Positions 16,654 through 24,516 of a stretch of 34,823 nt of DNA are shown here, in pieces (the stretch's first letter is position 1; the number at the start of each line of letters is the position of its first letter). The translations under genes were made by a program, and so were the position numbers. Below the pieces are notes generated by a model that saw only the letters and a program-made list of their open reading frames with translations, was not told the DNA's origin and did no database searches. The stretch spans positions 1-34,823 of the forward strand of contig MWCO01000066.1 of the NCBI GenBank assembly GCA_002070115.1. Direction: 5' to 3'. This DNA is from Deltaproteobacteria bacterium ADurb.Bin207. Lineage in GTDB: Bacteria; Myxococcota_A; Polyangia; Polyangiales; Polyangiaceae.

Positions 16654-16711
16654 ATCATCTGCTTGTATAGGAAAACGAACCCGCAAGCGAGCTTTTCGGT
16701 AACAGACGGCG

Positions 16712-18130
16712 TCACGGGGCGGGAATTCGCGCAAGGACACGCGTCCCGCCTTCTGGAGAATCCGCTATTTCTAAATTTCCTCGAACAGAAGATAAAATTG
16801 AATATAGGCTCAACAGGTGCACGCCACGCGGTCTTCCTACGGTAGACGGGTCGATTCGAAGCCAAATCAGCGCATCACGAATGCCTGAAGGCACCGAGGC
16901 CCCTCCATCATCCACAACGAAAACCAGGTGCCGCTGCTCGATACAGGCTTCGAGATGGACGACTCCGCCGCGCGGGGTAGCGGCGATACCGTGGTCGAGG
17001 AGCAAACGGATGATGGTTTCGGTGGCCGAAGGCGGAACGACGGCATCGAGTTTGTCGGCGAGGGAGGATTGGAGTTGGACACCATGGCGGTCGGCGCGAA
17101 CGGAAGCATGCTCCACAAGGTTGTGGACGATGGGCCGCACGTCCACAAGCGCGGGAAACTCGTCGGGCTTGACTTGCATGACCCGCGTTACGTCGGAAAG
17201 AAGTTCATGCAGTTGTGCGTAACAGGTTTGGGTCGCTTCCAAAAAGCGAGACTCCGCTGATCGTCCTTTGACCGATGCGTTTTCGATTTCTTTCGAGAGG
17301 CTGGCGAGTGTGGTTTTGAGTTGGCTTGCCACACCAGAAGCGAAAGCGATGATGGGGGACAACGCATCTTGAGGAGGAGGCACCGTGGAAGGTGCCACCG
17401 AAGCGTATTCCGCGGAATCTCCGGCGGCAAAAACCGCGGCGAGTTCGCGAGCATAGGCTTCTCCCTGCTGTTGAGCGGCGTGCAATTCTTTGCGAAGCGC
17501 TTCCATTTCCTTGCGGTCATGAAGGTCTTCGGCGGGCAAAATGAGAGATTCCTGCCCCCCCTCCAGTTCCAAACGTCCGCCATAGCGGATTGCCATGCGT
17601 CCAAGCCATGCTCGTTCTGTTCGGTCCCCAGAGAGAGTTTCGGGACCGAGAGCGACAGACACGCGCACTTCATCACCTTCACGGCTGATGGTGACTTCAG
17701 GAGCTTGTACTTCCCCGGCGAGCAAGCTGGTTTGTCCGACGAGGATTTGAACCATGCGTCGTAGATCTCCCTCATCGCCAAACACTTCCGTTCCACTTCC
17801 CGGCTCGAGGCGCACCCTGGCGGAAGGGATGATTTCTACGATGAGAGCGGCCAGGTCGACTCTTCCTCGAGAACCCCGCTTGCTCATACTCGCATTGAGG
17901 GAGTCGAGCATGCGCATGGCATCATCCAAAGCATCCAGCGAAGATTCGATTTCGGTGGGCGCCTCTTCGATGGTGATTTCCGGCGGGCTATGCGACAGCC
18001 GGGCCACGCCTTTTCGAAGCGTTTTTGCCGCTGCTCGAGCCTCTTGGGTGAGCAGCCAGCTCAGTTCTTGTTTCGTCAAGCGGTCACCCTGAGACACGGC
18101 TCCTCCTCGTTCTATCCCGTTGCCGGGCAT
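16712..18130 (-). CDS. Degenerate histidine-kinase-like protein with two ATPase-like modules
   Basis: 472 residues without a transmembrane segment. The protein looks like an internal duplication. First module: helical pair (about 20-85), then GDEGDLRRMVQILVG (118-132) and a terminal MAIRYGGRLELEGG (179-192). A coiled-coil-like stretch follows (205-235). Second module: helical pair (258-320), then SATETIIRLLLDHGIAATPRGG (368-389), VVDDGGASVP (405-414), and SILSSVRGNLEIADSPEGGTR (444-464). The usual N-box Asn is absent (LLLDHG) and there is no His-Glu phosphoacceptor motif in either helical pair. It may act as a scaffold or phosphatase, or use an unrecognised histidine. GCGGAG 6 bases before ATG 18130 supports the start. 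Upstream of the receiver gene. Confidence 0.75.
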   Translation of the reverse strand: MPGNGIERGGAVSQGDRLTKQELSWLLTQEARAAAKTLRKGVARLSHSPPEITIEEAPTEIESSLDALDDAMRMLDSLNASMSKRGSRGRVDLAALIVEIIPSARVRLEPGSGTEVFGDEGDLRRMVQILVGQTSLLAGEVQAPEVTISREGDEVRVSVALGPETLSGDRTERAWLGRMAIRYGGRLELEGGQESLILPAEDLHDRKEMEALRKELHAAQQQGEAYARELAAVFAAGDSAEYASVAPSTVPPPQDALSPIIAFASGVASQLKTTLASLSKEIENASVKGRSAESRFLEATQTCYAQLHELLSDVTRVMQVKPDEFPALVDVRPIVHNLVEHASVRADRHGVQLQSSLADKLDAVVPPSATETIIRLLLDHGIAATPRGGVVHLEACIEQRHLVFVVDDGGASVPSGIRDALIWLRIDPSTVGRPRGVHLLSLYSILSSVRGNLEIADSPEGGTRVLARIPAP

Positions 18131-18322
18131 CAAAGACTCCGCTGCTTATCATGCCAGACCTGCTCGTCAGGGGGAACGGGCTTACAGTCTTTCTCTAGCA
18201 AACGCCCCGGCCCTCTCGAACCCCATATCCCACCGCTCCATTTTTTTCGCCCGTTCGAACACGCAAACCCAAGCCGTTTCGCCACGTCGACGACGCTCGC
18301 TGCTCATGCTAACGACCCTTTC

Positions 18323-19858
18323 ATGCATCGTCGCTGTAGCGAACGGACCCATAACGATTCTTCCTTACCGACTAGCTCGATACGCTCAACCCGTCGAAGT
18401 TGCCCGAGCGGTTTGACACATCCGCTGTGGTGGAGCGCACTTTTGCTGCTGGTGCTAAACGACCATGTTTTCAAGGGCTCGGGAGTCATTCCGAGCGTGC
18501 TGACAGGAAAACTCAGCGATTTTGCCGGAATGATCGTGGCTCCCGTCGTGTTATGCGCCCTGTTTCGAATTCGAAGCCGCCCCGGAACCATCGTCGCCTA
18601 CGCCGCGGTAGGCATCCTATTTTCTGCCTTGAACACGATCCCTGCCCTGGCCGACGCCTTCACTCATTGGCTGGCGCTCATCGGCATCCCCTTCCGGATC
18701 TGGTCCGATCCCTCCGATCTCGTCGCTCTTCCCGCGCTGGCCATTGCCTATGCACTGTTCGGATCGCGTCCTTCAACGGCACCAGCCTGGTGGATTCCCA
18801 AAGTCAACACCGCGGTGGCGGCGATCGCTTGTGTCGCATCGTCTCCCTGGCCCAGCGTATCTCCTGCCACGGTGGCCCAAAATCAAGTGCTCATGGAGCA
18901 TCATGCCGGAGTCGTTTTCGTTCTCGATGCCCCCTCTGGCACCATGGTGCGAAGTTTTCGCGCATCCATCACCGATCGATTGCCTCCTGCCATTCACGAC
19001 CGAATTCTCTATCAAGTTCAACCCCAAGGACGCATCACCGGCATCCATATCGACAATCCGCAGGAGCCCTTCGAGGTGTGGAAACATCCAGAACAAAGCG
19101 CTCGGATTCGCATCAGGGCCGTCGACGCGTTTCGCCTGTACGTGGCGGGACCAGAAGATCGGCTCTATGCCATCGATCGTGTGTTTGGCTCGTTGCGTTG
19201 GACCCTGCCCATCGACACGTGCCGTTTGCAGGACTTGACCATCACCGATGATACCCTGATCGTAACCGACGGACCGCGTTGTCGGTCCGTGGATGCTCGA
19301 ACGGGAAGAGTCCTTTGGGAATACCTCGCGCCAAACACGGTGGGAGCCGCAACGATCCACCGCGAGCACGTCTATATCGCGAGTTCAGACGGTATCTTGT
19401 GGGGGCTCGACGTGAGCAGCGGTCGGCAGCGATGGCGCTATGATGGTGGCGCGGATGCTTGCGATTCCTACCATCCATCGGTTTTCGCCCAGGACAACTC
19501 CGTGTTTGCCTGTTTCGATGGACAAACGCGCGCGATATCAGTGCAGGACCGTTCGGTAACGTGGAAACAGCAGGGTCAACCCGTGGCTATCGCGCCATCC
19601 TTGTTGCTCCTTCAATCTTCCAACGACACCTTGCATGGTGTGCTAACGACGACTGGCAAGATCGCCTGGACAACTCGGTTCGACGAATCCGTTTCGGCTC
19701 GACCTGTGATTTGGCAGTCGCTTGCATTCGTTCGTGATGATGAGGGACGGCTATTTGCCCTGGACTTGCGTTCGGGAACGAAGCGATGGAATTTTCTTTG
19801 GCCGGATGACGCTACCTCATCGGCCTCGGGCACGTCGCTGGTGGTGACGACTCCATGA
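18323..19858 (+). CDS. Membrane protein fused to PQQ-like beta-propeller
   Basis: 511 residues. The first 180 contain about five hydrophobic segments (near 34-48, 66-82, 88-105, 132-147, 160-175) with the conserved-looking HPLWWSALLLLVLNDHV and LTGKLSDFAGM. The remaining 330 residues are a propeller of about seven PQQ/pyrrolo-quinoline-like repeats of the form A-x-D-x-x-x-G-x-x-x-W, for example SVDARTGRVLWEY, WGLDVSSGRQRWRY and FALDLRSGTKRWNF. These repeats usually form protein-binding platforms (as in BamB) and only sometimes bind PQQ. The last membrane segment should place the propeller in the periplasm. ATG 18323 is the only Met after the divergent kinase-like gene start. Stands alone on the plus strand. 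Confidence 0.8.
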   Translation: MHRRCSERTHNDSSLPTSSIRSTRRSCPSGLTHPLWWSALLLLVLNDHVFKGSGVIPSVLTGKLSDFAGMIVAPVVLCALFRIRSRPGTIVAYAAVGILFSALNTIPALADAFTHWLALIGIPFRIWSDPSDLVALPALAIAYALFGSRPSTAPAWWIPKVNTAVAAIACVASSPWPSVSPATVAQNQVLMEHHAGVVFVLDAPSGTMVRSFRASITDRLPPAIHDRILYQVQPQGRITGIHIDNPQEPFEVWKHPEQSARIRIRAVDAFRLYVAGPEDRLYAIDRVFGSLRWTLPIDTCRLQDLTITDDTLIVTDGPRCRSVDARTGRVLWEYLAPNTVGAATIHREHVYIASSDGILWGLDVSSGRQRWRYDGGADACDSYHPSVFAQDNSVFACFDGQTRAISVQDRSVTWKQQGQPVAIAPSLLLLQSSNDTLHGVLTTTGKIAWTTRFDESVSARPVIWQSLAFVRDDEGRLFALDLRSGTKRWNFLWPDDATSSASGTSLVVTTP

Positions 19859-19939
19859 TCGGTATTTCCCATTCTGATTGATGCATGAACTCGCTTTACG
19901 CCCGCCGCCTTCCACGACCGGCGCACCTGTCATAACATA

Positions 19940-19969
19940 TTGAAATCACATCACAAATAGGTCTACTTT
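19940..19969 (+). promoter_or_regulatory. Predicted sigma70-type promoter ahead of dusB
   Basis: TTGAAA (19940-19945) and TACTTT (19964-19969) are separated by 18 bases in the 253-base gap before dusB. The -35 box is good, the -10 only fair. It would give a leader of about 135 bases that includes the AGGAGG and the short frame at 20015. Confidence 0.35.
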
Positions 19970-20014
19970 CCTTTTGTTCAAGCCTTGATCCGCGTTGCTT
20001 TAGGAGGCCTCCCG

Positions 20015-20251
20015 ATGCAGGCAGCTACAGCGACGAGCCTCGGATGCACGAACGATGAATGTGCCTCGAGTCTTGCCAACCCCAGCTTCGTGAAGCAAAT
20101 GGCAAGCCGTCATGGCATTTCGGATCGGTCCCCTGAATTTCGAAGGAGCGGCCTGGCTTGCGCCTCTTGCCGCGGTAAGCAGTGCTCCGTTCCGTCAGAT
20201 ATGCCTCGAGCATGGCTGCGAGCAAGCGGTCACCGAAATGGTGTCCAGTGA
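20015..20251 (+). other. Short reading frame with strong ribosome-binding site overlapping dusB
   Basis: AGGAGG (20002-20007) lies 7 bases before an ATG that opens a 78-codon frame running out of phase into dusB until a TGA at 20249-20251. The dusB start at 20112 has no comparable ribosome-binding site. The encoded peptide has no recognised domain and its second half is simply dusB read in another frame, so it is more likely a leader that feeds ribosomes to dusB than a protein gene. Confidence 0.3.
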
Positions 20252-21140
20252 GGCATTGGTGCGTGAGGTTCGTAAGATCGCGCGACGTATGACACGCGCG
20301 CAAGGCGAGCGGGCACTCATTGTCCAGCTTTTTGGCAGCCATCCTTCCGTGATGGCCCAGGCCGCGACCCTGGCAGTGCAGACGACCCACGCGGATGCGG
20401 TGGATATCAATATGGGGTGTCCCGTTCGTAAGGTGTTGGGAACGGGAGCTGGGGTTGCGTTGATGCGCGATCCCGATCGCGCCGCTGCGATTGTCGAAAG
20501 CGTGTGTCGTGCGATTGCCCCGGTTCCGGTGACTGTCAAGATGCGTGCCGGCTGGGACGACGAACTCAACGCGGTCCAGGTCGCACGGAGCGTGGTGCAA
20601 GCCGGAGCAAAATGCATCACGGTGCATGGCAGAACGCGCGAGCAATACCACAAAGGCGAAACACGCTGGGACATCATCACCGCCGTCAAACAAGCGGTTG
20701 CTGTTCCCGTGATCGGCAATGGCGGGGTGCGTTGCGCCTCGGATGCGCAGGCCATGCTCGAGCAAACAGGCTGTGATGCGGTGATGATCGGTCGCGGAGC
20801 GCTGGGTAACCCATGGGTGTTTCGAAATGTGGCTCGTGGTGTGGACCAGGAACCTTCCCTCGAACAACGCTTTCAAGTCATTCGGATACACGTCGCGAGG
20901 CAAGTGGCCTATGCGGGTGAATTCATGGGGATACGGGAGATGCGAAAGCATCTTGGCTGGTATCTACGAGGCTTGAAAGGAAGCGCGATGGTACGCGAAA
21001 AACTTCATTCGATGAAAACCGAACAAGACGTGCTGTCCGCGCTTTCTGCCTATCAAGAGGCTCTGACGAGCGGTCGCGCCACCGCTTCCCAAAGAGACTT
21101 CGAGCCCGACGCCTTCCCTCACTCACGTTACGGTGTCTGA
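20112..21140 (+). CDS. dusB: tRNA-dihydrouridine synthase, DusB type
   Basis: Reduces selected uridines of the tRNA D-loop to dihydrouridine with FMN and NADPH. 342 residues, typical length. TIM-barrel start MAFRIGPLNFEGAAWLAPLA with the APL-type flavin contact; catalytic Cys103 in INMGCPVRKVLGTGAG; VTVKMRAGW, TVHGRTREQYHKG and VIGNGGVRCASDA carry the FMN-phosphate contacts; MIGRGALGNPWVF is the terminal barrel motif, followed by the helical tRNA-binding domain with FMGIREMRKHLGWYLRG. The start is set by homology, since an in-frame TGA (20091) lies seven codons upstream and the nearby sequence has no good ribosome-binding site. Probably cotranscribed with the aminopeptidase gene 30 bases downstream. 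Confidence 0.95.
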   Translation: MAFRIGPLNFEGAAWLAPLAAVSSAPFRQICLEHGCEQAVTEMVSSEALVREVRKIARRMTRAQGERALIVQLFGSHPSVMAQAATLAVQTTHADAVDINMGCPVRKVLGTGAGVALMRDPDRAAAIVESVCRAIAPVPVTVKMRAGWDDELNAVQVARSVVQAGAKCITVHGRTREQYHKGETRWDIITAVKQAVAVPVIGNGGVRCASDAQAMLEQTGCDAVMIGRGALGNPWVFRNVARGVDQEPSLEQRFQVIRIHVARQVAYAGEFMGIREMRKHLGWYLRGLKGSAMVREKLHSMKTEQDVLSALSAYQEALTSGRATASQRDFEPDAFPHSRYGV

Positions 21141-21170
21141 TACCCCAACACGTGTGAAGTCCTGGTCAGG

Positions 21171-22562
21171 ATGGATAGCAGTGTTTATTCTTCTCGAATG
21201 AGATCGCCCCGAGAATACGCACTGCAATTGCTAGAGTACATCGATCATTGTCCCACGGCGTTTCATGCGGTCGAGCGTTCGGTCGCGTGGCTGTCCTCCG
21301 CGGGATTCGAACCATTGCGCGAACAAGACAAGTGGCAACTCACGCCGGGAGATCGCCGCTTCGTCATCCGAAACGGCAGTACCATCGTGGCGTTCGTGGT
21401 CGGCAGCGCACCACCGTCCGAAGCGGGATTTCTTTTGGTGGGAGCGCATACGGACTCACCAGCCCTCAAACTCAAACCCAACGCATCTCATCAACGGTTC
21501 GGATACCAACAGCTTGGCGTGGAAAAGTACGGTGGACTCCTATTGTCCACCTGGTTCGATCGCGATCTTGGACTCGCTGGGCGTGTGGTATTGGACCGTC
21601 CGGGGGCTGACCTCGAAACCCAATTGATTCACATTCAACGACCCATCCTGCGTATTCCCACGCTTGCCATTCATCTCAACCGTGACGTCAATTCCAAAGG
21701 TTTCCTCATCGACGAGCAGAACCATTTGCCTCCCATTTTTGGTTTTGCACAAAGCGCGGATGAAGATGCTTTGCGCAAGCTGCTTGTTCACGAATTCGGA
21801 CGACAAGGATTGGCCGTGAAGCCCTCCGAGATCGCGGCATTCGATCTTCAACTTGTGGATTTGCAACCTTCGAGTCTCGGGGGAAAAGACGAGGAATGGG
21901 TTTTCGCGCCACGTATCGATAATTTGGCTTCATGTCATGCGGCCTTGTCATCGCTCGTCGAAGCCGCATCGCAGGTCCCCATGCTTGAACCGACACGAGT
22001 GGTCGCTCTGTGGGATAACGAAGAATGCGGGAGCACGAGCATGCAAGGGGCTCGAGGCACCCTGCTGCGCGGGATACTGACGCGTGTGATATCGGCGCGA
22101 GGAGGGAATATCGCGGAGGACGTGGATCGTAGCCTTTCGAGATCGTTGCTCGTTTCCGTCGATATGGCCCATGCGATTCATCCCAATTACCCGGACCGAC
22201 ACGATCGCGAACACGCCCCTGTGCTCGGCAAAGGACCGGTCATCAAATCCAACGCCAACCAATCGTATGCCACCGACGCCGTATCGTCGGCACGGTTCGT
22301 TCGCGCGTGCCGAAGCGCAGGGTTCACACCACAACGGTTCGTCGTACGTTCGGACTTGCCTTGTGGCTCGACCATCGGTCCGATCGTTGCAGCGCTTACA
22401 GGCATCAAAACCGTGGATGTAGGCAATCCCATGCTGAGTATGCATTCGATTCGAGAGATGGCGGCCTGCGCGGATCACGCCATGCTGATCGACGCGATCG
22501 GTCACTTGCTTCGACTGGATGAAAAGAAACGAAAGGGAAGAAAAATTCGATTGGTTTCTTGA
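21171..22562 (+). CDS. M18 family aminopeptidase
   Basis: A 463-residue cocatalytic zinc aminopeptidase (ApeB/aspartyl aminopeptidase type) that removes N-terminal residues in the cytoplasm. Zinc ligands and catalytic residues sit in VGAHTDSPALKLKP (His93), WFDRDLGLAG, LWDNEECGSTSMQGARG (the Asp-Asn-Glu-Glu cluster), LVSVDMAHAIHPNYPDRHD and a closing NPMLSMHSIREM. Family length is about 430-460, so it is full size, with a 20-residue basic tail after the last motif (KKRKGRKIR). ATG 21171 is used; Met10 (21198) is possible and neither has a strong ribosome-binding site. Follows dusB by 30 bases. Confidence 0.95.
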   Translation: MDSSVYSSRMRSPREYALQLLEYIDHCPTAFHAVERSVAWLSSAGFEPLREQDKWQLTPGDRRFVIRNGSTIVAFVVGSAPPSEAGFLLVGAHTDSPALKLKPNASHQRFGYQQLGVEKYGGLLLSTWFDRDLGLAGRVVLDRPGADLETQLIHIQRPILRIPTLAIHLNRDVNSKGFLIDEQNHLPPIFGFAQSADEDALRKLLVHEFGRQGLAVKPSEIAAFDLQLVDLQPSSLGGKDEEWVFAPRIDNLASCHAALSSLVEAASQVPMLEPTRVVALWDNEECGSTSMQGARGTLLRGILTRVISARGGNIAEDVDRSLSRSLLVSVDMAHAIHPNYPDRHDREHAPVLGKGPVIKSNANQSYATDAVSSARFVRACRSAGFTPQRFVVRSDLPCGSTIGPIVAALTGIKTVDVGNPMLSMHSIREMAACADHAMLIDAIGHLLRLDEKKRKGRKIRLVS

Positions 22563-22674
22563 ACCTCACAAGCCTTGAAACGAATCGACACCTTCGCCAC
22601 CACCGCAACCCAACCCATCGCAACTAGACGAAATTATAGATCTTTATACCTAGCCGGTGGTGCAGACCACACCG

Positions 22675-22691
22675 TTCGAGGCCCCCTCGAA
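22675..22691. terminator. Perfect 7-bp hairpin in convergent gap
   Basis: TTCGAGG (22675-22681) and CCTCGAA (22685-22691) form a perfect stem with a 3-base loop in the 231-base gap between the aminopeptidase gene and the convergent Cys-rich lipoprotein gene. A second weak pairing (GGTGGT with ACCAC) lies just to its left. No T-run on either side. Nothing else was recognised in this gap. Confidence 0.35.
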
Positions 22692-22793
22692 GGCTGGATG
22701 CTTCGGCTGCGCATCACGAATTTGAGTGGGAGTCCGGAGATCGTAGGAACGTGCGGAACAAGTTTTTCCATTCGGCGCTTTGCCGGCCCATGG

Positions 22794-23537
22794 TCAATCG
22801 TACGTACATACGTTCGAAGCGACAGAAGAGGTTACGCAGGAAGTTCCTTGTGGGCATCCGACGCACGCACCCGTCGAGCAATCGCTCGCGGCACAACGCC
22901 TAATTGGCATGAAGGACTCGGAACAACAACCTGACCAACACTTGGCGCTCGCTTGGCATCCTTCACAATAATAACGGTTGTTCGCGGGATTTCGTTTACA
23001 GCTTTGCCCATCGGACGTATCGCACTTGATTCCACACACGCCACAGTCGTCGTTGGTGTTGACCATGCGTGGTTCTCCCTTGCAACACCGAGCGAGATTA
23101 TCGCCCGGTTTCCAATTGTAACCATCGGGGAAAGCCACGGGGAACGTACACTGCCCGCTTTCACAAACTCCCGGCTTCCAGCACGCATTGGGAGCTTGTT
23201 CGCATTCTACGCCATCGGGGATGAGAACTAGTTCGCATACGCCAGCGACACAGACCTTCTCATCACAAATACCGGATTCGCCACAAACCGTTCCTTCTGG
23301 ATGAGTTTCGCAAAAGGATGCATCGATATCGACATCCGGCTCGGCCTCCATGGCGATATCCTCTTCGGAATCCGGTCCGGAATCGAACTCCGGCCATTCG
23401 GATACCACATCTTGTTGCGTACCCCCGCCCGTATGGGGTGACGGTCCAACACCATTGTCGAAGTCCGGAAGCACACAGCCGATGACACCGATCGGAGCCA
23501 GCATGCAGGCAAGAGGCGGAAGGAGCCGACGCCACAT
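22794..23537 (-). CDS. Cys-rich lipoprotein
   Basis: 247 residues. Signal peptide with lipobox (APIGVIGC), an acidic Asp/Glu/Ser linker (about 30-70), then roughly 30 Cys in the last 175 residues in short spacings such as CETHPEGTVC, GICDEKVCVAGVC, CGVCGIKC and CSGCC-like clusters (CWSGCC). This is the style of myxobacterial extracellular disulfide-rich proteins; no catalytic motif is seen. ATG 23537 shares its A with the TGA of the upstream TPR gene (TGATG), and GGAGG lies a suitable distance upstream, so translation is coupled. The 57 extra residues of the longer open frame are that gene read out of phase. Final gene of the kinase-TPR-lipoprotein operon. Confidence 0.8.
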   Translation of the reverse strand: MWRRLLPPLACMLAPIGVIGCVLPDFDNGVGPSPHTGGGTQQDVVSEWPEFDSGPDSEEDIAMEAEPDVDIDASFCETHPEGTVCGESGICDEKVCVAGVCELVLIPDGVECEQAPNACWKPGVCESGQCTFPVAFPDGYNWKPGDNLARCCKGEPRMVNTNDDCGVCGIKCDTSDGQSCKRNPANNRYYCEGCQASAKCWSGCCSESFMPIRRCAASDCSTGACVGCPQGTSCVTSSVASNVCTYD

Positions 23538-24511
23538 CAGAACTCTCCTCCGAATCCCGCGGTCGTAGCACCAAACCACGGCTTGAGAGAAAAGCGACCG
23601 GTCGCGGTCGGGGCGGGTTCCGTCGAAGGCTCGGTAAGCAAAAGGAGCGTTCCCAATCCCAAAGCGATCGTTCCTCCCACAAAACCGGCTGTCGATGCGG
23701 TGCGCCAACGGTCATAGGATTGGTTGTCCTCCCACGCCGTGGGAGGACAAATCCGTTTGGGACATCGAACCTCGAGATCGTTTTTTTTCTCGTACGCCAC
23801 ATATCCCGTCACGGAACCAACCAACACACCCGTTACTCCAAGCGCTATACTGACCCAACCGACGGTTCCATGCAGCGATGATGATGATGGTGGGAAATCC
23901 GTGGGGGGACGCAGGGTGAATCGTTCCGTTCTGTGCTCTGCTTCGGCCACTTGAAAACGTCGCAAGTCAGAAGTGGTTCCATGGATGAGTTCGAGCACGT
24001 GCTCACCAGGGTTCAGCAAGACGGTGGAAGTGGAATCCAAGTCGACGGGAGCCGCATCGAGTTTGAGGGAATACTGTGCATCAGGGGGTCCCACGACAGA
24101 GACCTCGAGTCGAGCCACACGATGTCGCAACGCTTCTGCTCGAACACGCGCTTCCTGTTGTGCTTTGACATGGATTTCAGGCCACGAAGGATCCACGCGG
24201 ATGGCTACGACCTGCTCATACCGATGGATTGCCTCGACCCAGTGTCCCATTTTTTCGAGACACATCGCCGCTCGAACGCCAAACGTGGGCGCGGGGATCA
24301 ACTCATCGGCAGCATCGAATTTGCGTAACGCCGCCGCATACTCCCCTTGATCGAGCAACGCCAACCCTTCCTCACCAAGCGCGATCGCGGCCTCCCTATG
24401 CGTTCGGGAAGGCGTCTGCGCGTGGATGGGAGCGCAGACAATCGAGAACGCAAGCACAGTCGCAAACACACAGTGCATGCGAGATATGCTTCGCGAAACT
24501 CGACTTCCCAT
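23537..24511 (-). CDS. TPR protein with PEGA-like domain and two C-terminal membrane segments
   Basis: 324 residues. Signal peptide ending near PIHAQ, then TPR-like helices (ALGEEGLALLDQGEYAAALR, then AAMCLEKMGHWVEAIHRYEQ), a beta-rich stretch resembling PEGA (RLEVSVVGPPDAQYSLKLD ... VLLNPGEHVLEL), and two hydrophobic segments (about residues 218-242 and 274-296) separated by a Cys-containing loop. This architecture is frequent next to myxobacterial kinases, where it is thought to contact their periplasmic tails. It starts 5 bases after the kinase stop and its own stop overlaps the next gene. ATG 24511 is used rather than an upstream TTG (24520) that overlaps the kinase stop. Confidence 0.82.
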   Translation of the reverse strand: MGSRVSRSISRMHCVFATVLAFSIVCAPIHAQTPSRTHREAAIALGEEGLALLDQGEYAAALRKFDAADELIPAPTFGVRAAMCLEKMGHWVEAIHRYEQVVAIRVDPSWPEIHVKAQQEARVRAEALRHRVARLEVSVVGPPDAQYSLKLDAAPVDLDSTSTVLLNPGEHVLELIHGTTSDLRRFQVAEAEHRTERFTLRPPTDFPPSSSSLHGTVGWVSIALGVTGVLVGSVTGYVAYEKKNDLEVRCPKRICPPTAWEDNQSYDRWRTASTAGFVGGTIALGLGTLLLLTEPSTEPAPTATGRFSLKPWFGATTAGFGGEF

Positions 24512-24516
24512 ATCGG

